This document shows positions 4,656 through 11,875 of a stretch of DNA of 37,083 nucleotides, piece by piece (position 1 is the stretch's first letter; every line of letters starts with the position of its first letter). The notes beneath the pieces were generated by a model. It did not search any database and was not told where the DNA came from. It was given only the letters and a program-made list of their open reading frames with translations. Source of the DNA: a virus; the IMG/VR virus record IMGVR_UViG_3300030108_002677, positions 1 through 37,083 of that record; one strand, 5' to 3'. A program made the translations under genes and the position numbers.

Positions 4656-5888
4656 ATGAAACACGGAAAATTAATGCCAGGTGGTGGACACCTAAAAATG
4701 CCAGGTGGAGGACGTCTTTACGAGATTTTGAAAAAAGGCGGTAAGCTAAAGATGGTAAAAAATGATAAGGGTGAAATGGTTCCCTTTTATGCTGCAGACG
4801 GTATTGGAAAAATGGAGTATGGAGGTAAGACTATGGGACATGGAGGTATGATGGAGGATGGTCCTATGCTTGTTATCAAACTAGGTAAGGATGGTATGAA
4901 GTATATGCAAGAGGGAGGTAAAAATGAAGACGAAGGGTTTGGTGAAAACGATCCGTTTGAAGGAAGAGCTAAAGGTACTAGAGATAACGAGTTAGTCAAT
5001 GATGACGGAAAGACTATGTTTAACTCAGGGATTGAAGGTTTTAATCCTAAAACATTAGGAGAATTTTCAAATAGATTTTTTGTTCGTGATAATAATGAAG
5101 AGGGCAGCACAGATGGTCGATTTGATGCAGCTGTAAAGCTTGATGACGGCAGAATCGTACCTATATCCAAAGAACAGTTTCTTTTTATGAATGAACAATT
5201 CAGAAGTAATGATTACGGTAAGACTATGGAAGCAGGATCTCCTGAAACTCAAAAAAGAAGTCTTATGTTTTATTTACCTGAATTTAATCCTAACTATGAC
5301 GAGTCTGGAACTGAAATTATAAGTAGTAGCAGTAGAGAGTCTAGAAATACAGGTAAATTTAATAGAAGGTTTGATAAAGAACTTGATAAATTTTATGATA
5401 CTGAAGCGTTTGATGTAAGAGCTGCGGCAATGGCGACAGATGAAGAGAAAGAAAGGTTGGGACTTGTATCGGGTGGATCGGCTTTAGCTGATGAAGAAAA
5501 GATACAAAAAGAACTAGCCATAAATGCTAACGTAAACCCATTTAAAAGACAAGAAGCTCATCGGCTTGGACAAAATTTTGCTGCTAAAACATTTTTTGAA
5601 GGATCAGGAGATGCTAAAGGTATAGAAGCTGTACAGGGCAAAGCTACTAGATTTAGATCGCAAATAGAAGGAACTGGAGAAGAAAAAGAAAAAGAAGTAG
5701 AAACATCTGGTGCAGGTATGGATACTCCAGGCATGCAACGTATTCAAGCTCCTGATTTTAGTACACCAATCCCAAGTTCATTAAGACAAGAGACTGCATC
5801 AGCGATGAATTTTGGGGGTAGACTTCGTATGGCTAATCAAGGAGCAAAGATGGCTAGACGTACTGTTTTTAGATTCCCAAGATCATAA
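4656..5888 (+). CDS. Gly/Met-rich phage protein, 410 aa
   Basis: The first 95 residues are made of short glycine-methionine-lysine repeats (MPGGGHLKMPGGGRLYE, EYGGKTMGHGGMMEDG). The rest is charged and mainly helical with few hydrophobic stretches, ending in a basic tail (ARRTVFRFPRS). No signal peptide or membrane segment. Begins two bases after the previous gene, so the two form one unit ending at the terminator at 5893. Similar GGG-rich starts occur in virion or ejection proteins of marine phages, but no function can be assigned. Confidence 0.6.
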   Translation: MKHGKLMPGGGHLKMPGGGRLYEILKKGGKLKMVKNDKGEMVPFYAADGIGKMEYGGKTMGHGGMMEDGPMLVIKLGKDGMKYMQEGGKNEDEGFGENDPFEGRAKGTRDNELVNDDGKTMFNSGIEGFNPKTLGEFSNRFFVRDNNEEGSTDGRFDAAVKLDDGRIVPISKEQFLFMNEQFRSNDYGKTMEAGSPETQKRSLMFYLPEFNPNYDESGTEIISSSSRESRNTGKFNRRFDKELDKFYDTEAFDVRAAAMATDEEKERLGLVSGGSALADEEKIQKELAINANVNPFKRQEAHRLGQNFAAKTFFEGSGDAKGIEAVQGKATRFRSQIEGTGEEKEKEVETSGAGMDTPGMQRIQAPDFSTPIPSSLRQETASAMNFGGRLRMANQGAKMARRTVFRFPRS

Positions 5889-5892
5889 TAAA

Positions 5893-5917
5893 AAAAGAGG
5901 GGTATAACCCCTCTTTT
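5893..5917. terminator. bidirectional intrinsic terminator
   Basis: AAAAGAGGGG (5893-5902) pairs perfectly with CCCCTCTTTT (5908-5917) around a five-base TATAA loop. The A-run before and T-run after let it work in both directions. It sits between the rightward gene ending at 5888 and the leftward gene ending at 5922, the expected place for shared termination. Confidence 0.85.
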
Positions 5918-5921
5918 ATAT

Positions 5922-6398
5922 TTATAAAGTTGTGTAAGTAAAGTAAGCGTTTTCATCTAAAATTTGAAAACTTCTTGTTGTTTCAAGCACTCCGTCTTTA
6001 TTGATTTTTGTTTTACCATTGTCTTTGTATGTATTCACCCAATCATCGCTAATTACCAAGGTAGTGGCAATATTCATAGGCGTTTCGTCATACATGTGAC
6101 CTTCTATTAGATATACTCCTGGTCTATCAAAGTAAACTTTCATTTGACTCTTTCCGTATTTAATCTTGTAAAGACCTAGCTGGATATCTTCATCACTTAA
6201 ATCTGGTTTAGCAAAAAAACTTCGTACACTATCTAAATCATTTGCATCGACTGTAGATAATTTCCATATCCATACCTCGTCAGGTACTACGCTACCTTTC
6301 TCGATATTGATGTACTGAATAAATGGTTCTGATAAAAATTCTTGACAGAAAAGTGTGCCGCTAAATACTAGGGCGAGTGTTAAAAATAAATTCTTCAT
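5922..6398 (-). CDS. exported protein with N-terminal signal peptide, 158 aa
   Basis: The N-terminus MKNLFLTLALVFSGTLFCQ is a classic Bacteroidota signal peptide, with predicted cleavage before or after the Gln that follows LFC; the LFC does not fit a lipobox well. The mature part is about 138 residues of beta-rich, aromatic sequence with WIWKLSTVDA, YFDRPGVYLIEGHM and SFQILDENAYF, consistent with an Ig- or PKD-like sandwich, which is a guess. It is the only gene of a leftward island inside rightward genes and shares the terminator at 5893. TATACTTG upstream (one mismatch from the -7 consensus) may be its own promoter. The layout suggests an added accessory gene acting in the host envelope. 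Confidence 0.65.
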   Translation of the reverse strand: MKNLFLTLALVFSGTLFCQEFLSEPFIQYINIEKGSVVPDEVWIWKLSTVDANDLDSVRSFFAKPDLSDEDIQLGLYKIKYGKSQMKVYFDRPGVYLIEGHMYDETPMNIATTLVISDDWVNTYKDNGKTKINKDGVLETTRSFQILDENAYFTYTTL

Positions 6399-6482
6399 AG
6401 CTTTTATATATTTGTTGTTTGATTCAAGTATATAATTTTTATTCGATACAAGTCAAGTTTTTTCAACTTTTTAACAAATAAC

Positions 6483-6782
6483 ATGAGGGCAGGTAAGAAG
6501 CGTGATCCAAAAGTAGGTACGGGTAAAAAGCCTAAAGGCTCGGATAGACGCTTGTATACAGACGAAAACCCCAAGGATACAGTAGGTATTAAGTTTGCTA
6601 CAGTACAAGATGCAAAGGATACAGTAGCTAAGGTGATGCGTATCAACAAACCGTTTGCTAGAAAGATACAGATACTTACAGTAGGAGAACAAAGATCTAG
6701 ATATTCTAAGCCTAAGAAAGTAAAGCAGATGAATATATTTAAAAAAGCAAAAGAAGCGTTACGCAAAAAACACAACAAATGA
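6483..6782 (+). CDS. basic conserved phage protein, 99 aa
   Basis: A very basic protein starting MRAGKKRDPKVGTGKKPKGS, then RRLYTDENPKDTVGIKFATV, then a helical stretch DAKDTVAKVMRINKPFARKIQ. This three-part order (Gly/Lys N-terminus, YTDENPKDTV, an xFAxxxDAxxTV helix) is shared with small phage proteins I have seen in virion gene neighbourhoods. No function is known to me. The stop overlaps the next ATG by four bases (ATGA). Confidence 0.65.
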   Translation: MRAGKKRDPKVGTGKKPKGSDRRLYTDENPKDTVGIKFATVQDAKDTVAKVMRINKPFARKIQILTVGEQRSRYSKPKKVKQMNIFKKAKEALRKKHNK

Positions 6783-6982
6783 GATACGGTAAAAAAAGAA
6801 AACTAAAGGAAGGTGGTAAGTTAACTATGACAAACAAAAGTGTTAAGGTAGATCCACCAAAGGGATATCACTGGATGGAAGAGTCAGGAAGATTCTACCT
6901 TATGGAAGGAGATTACCAACCACATGACGGAGCTGTAGAAAGAGCTAAGTTCACAGTTGTAACTCACCCAAAAGCTAAATAA
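6779..6982 (+). CDS. conserved phage hypothetical protein, 67 aa
   Basis: A 67-residue protein: basic start (MRYGKKRKLKEGGKLTM) then a compact block DPPKGYHWMEESGRFYLMEG followed by DYQPHDGAVERAKFTV. The PPKGYHWM-x-FYLM pattern recurs in small phage proteins of unknown function. It starts at an ATGA overlap with the gene before it. It converges on the leftward regulator, overlapping its end by eight bases, without a visible terminator between them. Confidence 0.65.
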   Translation: MRYGKKRKLKEGGKLTMTNKSVKVDPPKGYHWMEESGRFYLMEGDYQPHDGAVERAKFTVVTHPKAK

Positions 6983-7406
6983 CAATCTGCTCTAAACCTT
7001 CTAGTTTTCTGTAAAACTTTTGTATCGTTAGTCTAGCACGTTGTGTTATAGTGTATCTATTTTTATAGTTTTTCCTTTCGTGGAATAGAGCTTCAGAAAA
7101 AGACATCTCGTTGACTTTAGTTCTGTCGAAGGCTTTTTCTATCCACCCACGTTTCTGTAAAGGATACAGAACTTTTTGTTTGAACTTACGTGGGCTCTGA
7201 TATAATGCATCAGCCATATGGTCGGCTGTAAAAAACTCGTAGTCGTACATAAATATTAAGACGTTGATCTCGTTCATGGTAAGATCTGTACTATTAGATA
7301 TGTCACGTATAGAGTGCTTATAGTACTTCATATAGTTCTTCTTGACATACCTATCATTAAGATAACTGAACTCTCGTATCTTACGTCCTTTATGATATCT
7401 ACTCAT
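6975..7406 (-). CDS. winged-helix-like transcriptional regulator, 143 aa
   Basis: The start chosen is ATG at 7406 (MSRYHKGRKIREFSYLNDRY); the frame runs open further right to 7514, but that part would overlap the promoter and start of the gene at 7436. Residues about 42-90 read LTMNEINVLIFMYDYEFFTA, then MADALYQSPRKFKQKVLYPL and QKRGWIEKA, the order of a winged-helix domain (helix, HTH, then a wing) in the style of MarR-type proteins. YTITQRARLTIQKFYRKLEG near the end matches the closing strand and helix of that fold. Its start lies inside the promoter region of the rightward fibre gene, so it may control that promoter or the operator at 2401. No inducer site is recognised. Confidence 0.6.
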   Translation of the reverse strand: MSRYHKGRKIREFSYLNDRYVKKNYMKYYKHSIRDISNSTDLTMNEINVLIFMYDYEFFTADHMADALYQSPRKFKQKVLYPLQKRGWIEKAFDRTKVNEMSFSEALFHERKNYKNRYTITQRARLTIQKFYRKLEGLEQIVI

Positions 7407-7411
7407 TTGAT

Positions 7412-7419
7412 TATATTTG
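7412..7419 (+). promoter_or_regulatory. -7 element TATATTTG
   Basis: TATATTTG, 16 bases before the start at 7436; transcription should begin about 7424, leaving a short leader of roughly 12 bases. It lies just outside the leftward regulator gene, whose start codon is at 7406. Confidence 0.6.
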
Positions 7420-7435
7420 CTGTAAAAATAAGAAC

Positions 7436-8308
7436 ATGGGAACTCTTTCTGGAAATGCAATAAAAAATACTTATCAGGGTTTGCTGAAGACCTCTGATGC
7501 AGCTGCTCTAACATCCTCGTTAAAGGTTATAGAAGATGGTACTGGAGTAGATAGCGCCTTATCACTTTCTACCACTACCGTCAAAGCAGAGTCTTTACAA
7601 ATAAATACTGTAGCTGATGGATCATCTAGCACTGTTCTTGTTTGGGATAGTTCTAGTAAAACAGTTTCCAAAAGAGCCCTCCCAATATTTGATCCCATAA
7701 CAGCAACTGTTTCAGGTGCAACAAATCCTACTTTAAGAATATCTGATAGTGCAAGTAATAGCTCTTCATTTACATTTTCTGGAGGAACTGGAATTGAAGT
7801 TTCACAAGCTACTAATACAATAACGTTTTCCTCTAAAAACAAAACAACCAACACTATTACAGGGGCAACTACTTTAACAGCTGCTGATTCTGGTAAGGTT
7901 CATCTGTTAGATGCAAATGCAATAAACGGTGATACAATAACATTACCTACATGCGCAGATGGATTATACTTTAAGTTTTTATTTATTACAACAAAAGGAA
8001 CAGAGTTTAATATCGTTACAGCCAATGCTGCAGCATCGGGAACAGTAGAAAGATTTATAGGTAAGGTTGTTGTTCAGAGCACTACTGATGATCAAATAGC
8101 TGTTCAGCGTGTAACCAATACAGGTAATACATTTGACAACGATACGTTGTCTCTTGATGGAGATTCTGCAACAAGTGGTGGAGTGGAAGGTGATATAATA
8201 GAAATTTATGGGTGTACTATTTCTAGTGTAGCGACATGGGTTGTTAATGCAAGACTAACCACAACAAATGCTAACCCATCTAGTATTGCAGTAATAGGTG
8301 CTTCATAA
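7436..8308 (+). CDS. fibre-like virion protein, 290 aa
   Basis: Low-complexity Ser/Thr/Ala/Gly-rich protein. The N-terminus (MGTLSGNAIKNTYQGLLKTS) resembles starts of fibre proteins in uncultured marine phages. Residues about 70-135 are beta-repeat-like. The C-terminal half, from ITGATTLTAADSGKVHLLDA on, matches in order of elements the C-terminal domain of the protein at 25926-26744 (VTGQTNVLTAAQSGTIFTVN): a T-x-x-AxxSG start, a TLTLP strand, a FxFLFxxT-type strand and a closing strand ending in a W-V segment. It is probably a trimeric fibre or capsid-decoration module. The stop overlaps the next ATG by one base. Confidence 0.6.
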   Translation: MGTLSGNAIKNTYQGLLKTSDAAALTSSLKVIEDGTGVDSALSLSTTTVKAESLQINTVADGSSSTVLVWDSSSKTVSKRALPIFDPITATVSGATNPTLRISDSASNSSSFTFSGGTGIEVSQATNTITFSSKNKTTNTITGATTLTAADSGKVHLLDANAINGDTITLPTCADGLYFKFLFITTKGTEFNIVTANAAASGTVERFIGKVVVQSTTDDQIAVQRVTNTGNTFDNDTLSLDGDSATSGGVEGDIIEIYGCTISSVATWVVNARLTTTNANPSSIAVIGAS

Positions 8309-8586
8309 TGAGTAGCAAGCACGACGCCATAGAAGAGATAGCTGAAGTATTAGATACATTAAATAATATTATATCTAAGTACGAACTAGAAGATGAGTTT
8401 GCATACGTCTTCTGTTGCGCTGTACCTTTAGGCGTTAATGTTTTTGAAACAGAATACACAGCAGGATACTCTTGGAGCACGCAAGGTAAAAAAGAGTTTG
8501 ATGCTATACTTACTATATTAGAAAACGCTTACCACAAACGTGATGACGGAAAGTGGGAGCTATTAAATAACATATCACTAAATTAA
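8308..8586 (+). CDS. hypothetical protein, 92 aa
   Basis: A 92-residue protein starting at the TAATG junction with the preceding gene. The first 30 residues form an acidic helix (DAIEEIAEVLDTLNNIISKY), followed by a hydrophobic, cysteine-containing strand (FAYVFCCAVPLGVNVFE) and a second helical region. No motif is recognised. Its position suggests a small accessory or assembly role, but this is only context. Confidence 0.55.
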   Translation: MSSKHDAIEEIAEVLDTLNNIISKYELEDEFAYVFCCAVPLGVNVFETEYTAGYSWSTQGKKEFDAILTILENAYHKRDDGKWELLNNISLN

Positions 8587-8598
8587 AATTAATTACAT

Positions 8599-8838
8599 AT
8601 GGCAAACATTATCAGAAAGATAGTTGTTGGCCCCAATCCCAAAGACGCAATGGCTTACTATTTAGGTATGCGTGCAGGAGACGGAAGGGTTTCAGCTATC
8701 ATGGAAAACGAAAGGTCTTTATACAAATTCAATGTTCGTAGATACGAAGTCTACATAGAAGATCAAGATTCTACTTACCTTTGGAAAACGGTTGAGAATC
8801 AACCAGTATTAATTGAATATGATTGTAAATTTGAATAG
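8599..8838 (+). CDS. conserved phage hypothetical protein, 79 aa
   Basis: A 79-residue protein, MANIIRKIVVGPNPKDAMAY followed by YLGMRAGDGRVSAI, with a beta-rich remainder (RYEVYIEDQDSTYLWKTV, then VLIEYDC). The opening KIVVGPNPKDAMAYYLGMRA recurs, to my recollection, in small proteins of Bacteroidota phages. The start follows AATTAATTACAT, similar to the context before 3221. Two bases separate it from the next gene. Confidence 0.65.
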   Translation: MANIIRKIVVGPNPKDAMAYYLGMRAGDGRVSAIMENERSLYKFNVRRYEVYIEDQDSTYLWKTVENQPVLIEYDCKFE

Positions 8839-8840
8839 AG

Positions 8841-9446
8841 ATGCAGGGCGTATATCATTTTATTGTAAGTGTACCAAAGAAATTTGAGGACACTTTAAAG
8901 CTTGGGGATAAAGAGATATTCTTAGAAAGTAAGTTTAACGAGTTTGAGCATAGGATCTCTTATGGAGAGATTATAGCTACACCTATGAAACATCCAGATT
9001 TAGAGTGTAAGCCTGGTGACACTCTTATATTTCACCATCATGTAACAACAAATCCAGCATTGAACTTAGGGGACAAAAGACATCTTGTTCTTTACGATGC
9101 AGAAAATGGAAGGATGAGTCAAGCGATAGCATATAGAGATAAAGATTCTGGAGAGTTGCATATGCTTTCTGACTGGCTGTTCGTTTTACCTGTAGACGAA
9201 AGAGAAGATGAGGTTTCTGAAAGCGGTATTATAACAGAGCTTGCTACACAAAAAGAACTCGCTGATGAGGCAAAAATATATATGCCTCATCCAGAGTTAG
9301 AAGCTCAAGGTGTAAAGCCAGGAGATGTTGTAGGTTTTGATAAAAACTCTGACTATAAGATAAAGCTAGATAATGGCGATGTTGTTTATAGAATGAGAGT
9401 AGACGATATAAGCTATGTCAAAGTTCACGACGGAGAGTGCAGCTAA
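8841..9446 (+). CDS. tandem GroES-like (Cpn10) protein, 201 aa
   Basis: Two successive segments have the layout of a GroES co-chaperonin. The first (about residues 36-120) has SYGEIIATP, then KPGDTLIFHHHV, matching the GroES strand GxVxxVG and the KxGDxVLF strand. The second (about 126-196) has SGIITEL, then VKPGDVVGFDKNSDYKIKLD and VYRMRVDDISYVK, which parallels GroES YAGTEVKLDGxxYxxLxxDDIxAV closely. Phage co-chaperonins such as T4 Gp31 cap the host GroEL to fold the capsid protein. Bacterial GroES has about 95 residues, so this one is double length. Its place just before the terminase fits a head-assembly role. Confidence 0.62.
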   Translation: MQGVYHFIVSVPKKFEDTLKLGDKEIFLESKFNEFEHRISYGEIIATPMKHPDLECKPGDTLIFHHHVTTNPALNLGDKRHLVLYDAENGRMSQAIAYRDKDSGELHMLSDWLFVLPVDEREDEVSESGIITELATQKELADEAKIYMPHPELEAQGVKPGDVVGFDKNSDYKIKLDNGDVVYRMRVDDISYVKVHDGECS

Positions 9447-9699
9447 AAGGCTTATGTCTTCTATGGAGCAGGCCATAGACAATATGATTAGTGAAATTAA
9501 AAAACCTGTTGATCAAGAAATTAATGGTAGCGCACGTAAAGCTGAGTTGCAGTCTATAAAGCAAACTGCTATTGATTGCAAAGAGCTTCTTATAGAACGT
9601 CAGAAGTTAGAGCAGATGTTAAAAGATCTTTCTAGTAACGGACAAATAGAAGAAGAGGCTGATTACAGTAGCGGTTTTGCAGAACGTTTTTCTAAATAA
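9415..9699 (+). CDS. helical protein before terminase, possible small subunit, 94 aa
   Basis: A 94-residue, almost entirely helical protein with a coiled-coil-like core, KAELQSIKQTAIDCKELLIE, then RQKLEQMLKDL. It overlaps the GroES-like gene by 32 bases and its stop overlaps the terminase start by one base (TAATG at 9699). Position suggests a terminase small subunit or a terminase partner, but no helix-turn-helix is visible, so the role is not assigned. Confidence 0.55.
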   Translation: MSKFTTESAAKRLMSSMEQAIDNMISEIKKPVDQEINGSARKAELQSIKQTAIDCKELLIERQKLEQMLKDLSSNGQIEEEADYSSGFAERFSK

Positions 9700-11837
9700 T
9701 GCTTATCGATGTTAATGAATATGATGAGCAAGCTGTTGGCATATGCCCCGATGGTACGCAGGGTAAAGTTATCACGATTAGTGGTCTACACATTATGCTT
9801 CCCAAACAACCAGCCGATTCCGATATTGCCTTCTACGACCTTCCGCAGGAGGAGCAATATTGGAGGCGTCAAGAACTACCCAAAGAGTTGCTTAGGATTC
9901 GCAGTATGGACGAGTGGATGGAGGCGCCGAGCGAGTTTAGAAAAAGGTTTCGTCCGTATATCGAAGAAGAATTTAGACGTAGGCGTCAGGGTTTTTGGTT
10001 TTATAATAACGGCACACCTGTCTATATATCGGGGCGTCATTACATGTTCCTACAATGGTCCAGAATAGATATAGGCTATCCGTCGTATCTTTCTTACCAA
10101 CGTGAAATCTATCTACACATGGCTGCGTGCGAGTCTGATCCTCGCTGTATCGGTCAGCTATATACTAAGTGTCGTCGCTCTGGCTATACCAATATCTGTG
10201 CTTCTGTTCTTGTGGATGAAGCTACACAGGTTAAAGATAAGCTTTTGGGTATACAGTCGAAAACTGGTAAAGACGCTCAGGAAAATATCTTTATGAAAAA
10301 GGTGGTCCCGATTTTTAAATCGTACCCTTTCTTTTTTAAACCTATACAAGACGGTACTACAAACCCTCGTATGGAGCTGGCTTTCCGAGAGCCCTCGAAA
10401 CGTATCACAAAAAACAACAAAACCTCTGCAAAAGGTGAAGCGTTAAATACAATCATCAATTGGAAAAACACCACTAATAATGCGTATGACGGAGAGAAGC
10501 TGCATCTACTGTATCTCGATGAGGCAGGTAAATGGGAAAAGCCAACCGATATAAAGGAGGCATGGAGGATACAAAGGACTTGCCTTATTGTAGGTAGGAG
10601 GATAGTAGGGAAGTCTTTGGTTGGTAGCACAGTAAATCCTATGGACAAAGGTGGTAAGCAGTATAAAAAGTTATGGGAAGATTCTGATCCGTGTATGCGT
10701 AACGCCAACGGAAGAACTGTATCTGGATTGTACAGATTGTTTATACCAGCTTACGATGCGTTAGAGGGGTTCTTTGATATTCATGGAGATCCTGTTATAG
10801 AAGATCCTAAGTCTCCAGTGGAAGGTATCGATGGAGAGGTTGTAGCTTTTGGATCTAAAACGTTTTTAAAAAACGAAAGGTCTGCTATGAAGACCGACGC
10901 TAGAGAACTCAATGAGTTTATACGTCAGTTCCCGTTTTCTCCTGAAGAAGCTTTTAGAGATAGTATAGAGGGTAGTCTTTTTAATATAGGAAAGATCTAT
11001 GAGCAGATAGAACACAATGATGGGTTGTACCCTAATCCTATAGTTCAAGGAAACTTTGTATGGGTAGGCGGAAAGCGTGACGGTAACGTAGCTTTTAGAC
11101 CTATGGCTGACGGAAGGTGGAGGGTAGCATGGATGCCTCCAGCGGAAATGCAAAACAAAAGAGTTTTAGAAAGGGGTAAGCTTATAGCACCAAACGCTTC
11201 ATTTGGTTGTGGGGGTGTCGACTCTTACGATCTTGATGCTACAGTTGACGGTAGAGGATCTAAGGGTGCATGCCATTTATTTAACAAGTTTAATATGGTG
11301 CATCCTTCTAACATGTTTGTTGCAGAATATGTAAGCCGCCCTCCTATGGCTAAAATCTTTTATGAGGATATACTTATGGCTTCTTTCTTTTATGGGTATC
11401 CATTACTTATAGAGAATAATAAATACGGGATTGTTAGATATTTTGAAGAACGGGGGTATGACGGTTATGTGTTGGATAGACCAGATCACTTAAAATCATC
11501 TAGTTACAGTAGCAACGTAAAAACAAAAGGTATCCCGTCTAACTCACAAGACGTACTCCAAGCGCATGCTCAAGCTGTAGAAGACTATATCCATCAACAT
11601 GTGGGGTATAATGAAGATGGAGATATAGGAAGAATGTATTTTAATCGCACATTAGAAGACTGGATAGGTTTTAAAATAAATGATAGAACAAAGTATGACC
11701 TTACGATAAGTTCTGGCCTGGCTTTGCTAGCATCTCAAAAGGTAGACAAGAAAATAAAAAACAGTAATTTTAAGGAGAAAACTTTTTTCAGAAAATACAA
11801 ATACAACTCTTCGGGCCCCTCAATTCTAAAAAAGTGA
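9699..11837 (+). CDS. terL: terminase large subunit, 712 aa
   Basis: Cuts and pumps phage DNA into the prohead. The ATPase part has an unusual Walker A-like segment, KCRRSGYTN (residues 157-165), and a standard Walker B, LHLLYLDEAGKW, with D274 and E275. The C-terminal nuclease part starts at GCGGVDSYDLDATVDG with D508 in the RNase H-like first strand, and continues with FVAEYVSRP and the RYFEERGYDGYVLDRP region. Length is at the long end for this family, as seen in some Bacteroidota phages. It starts at the TAATG overlap with the helical gene and is followed by the portal. The codons around 9840-10300 use more C and G than the rest, which may reflect a mosaic origin. Confidence 0.85.
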   Translation: MLIDVNEYDEQAVGICPDGTQGKVITISGLHIMLPKQPADSDIAFYDLPQEEQYWRRQELPKELLRIRSMDEWMEAPSEFRKRFRPYIEEEFRRRRQGFWFYNNGTPVYISGRHYMFLQWSRIDIGYPSYLSYQREIYLHMAACESDPRCIGQLYTKCRRSGYTNICASVLVDEATQVKDKLLGIQSKTGKDAQENIFMKKVVPIFKSYPFFFKPIQDGTTNPRMELAFREPSKRITKNNKTSAKGEALNTIINWKNTTNNAYDGEKLHLLYLDEAGKWEKPTDIKEAWRIQRTCLIVGRRIVGKSLVGSTVNPMDKGGKQYKKLWEDSDPCMRNANGRTVSGLYRLFIPAYDALEGFFDIHGDPVIEDPKSPVEGIDGEVVAFGSKTFLKNERSAMKTDARELNEFIRQFPFSPEEAFRDSIEGSLFNIGKIYEQIEHNDGLYPNPIVQGNFVWVGGKRDGNVAFRPMADGRWRVAWMPPAEMQNKRVLERGKLIAPNASFGCGGVDSYDLDATVDGRGSKGACHLFNKFNMVHPSNMFVAEYVSRPPMAKIFYEDILMASFFYGYPLLIENNKYGIVRYFEERGYDGYVLDRPDHLKSSSYSSNVKTKGIPSNSQDVLQAHAQAVEDYIHQHVGYNEDGDIGRMYFNRTLEDWIGFKINDRTKYDLTISSGLALLASQKVDKKIKNSNFKEKTFFRKYKYNSSGPSILKK

Positions 11838-11844
11838 AAAACAG

Positions 11845-11852
11845 TATATTTG
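11845..11852 (+). promoter_or_regulatory. -7 element TATATTTG before portal
   Basis: TATATTTG lies eight bases after the terminase stop. Transcription should begin near 11857, at or next to the ATG of the five-codon frame at 11858. It would let the portal and fibre genes be made independently of the terminase. Confidence 0.6.
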
Positions 11853-11857
11853 CAGAT

Positions 11858-11875
11858 ATGACAACTGAAGCATAA
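11858..11875 (+). CDS. five-codon leader ORF (MTTEA) coupled to portal
   Basis: ATG ACA ACT GAA GCA TAA: a five-codon frame whose TAA shares its last base with the portal ATG (TAATG at 11873-11877). The first ATG is about where the transcript is predicted to begin, so ribosomes could load on a leaderless start and reinitiate at the portal. It may also be chance; nothing shows the peptide itself has a function. Confidence 0.35.
   Translation: MTTEA

Noticed and set aside
7407-7514. Extension of the leftward regulator to an upstream ATG
   Set aside because: It would put the gene start inside the rightward fibre gene and across its promoter; the internal ATG at 7406 starts where the sequence becomes basic and regulator-like.
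10277-10708. 143-codon leftward frame inside the terminase gene
   Set aside because: Antisense of a well supported terminase with Walker B in the same stretch; no promoter or start context of its own.
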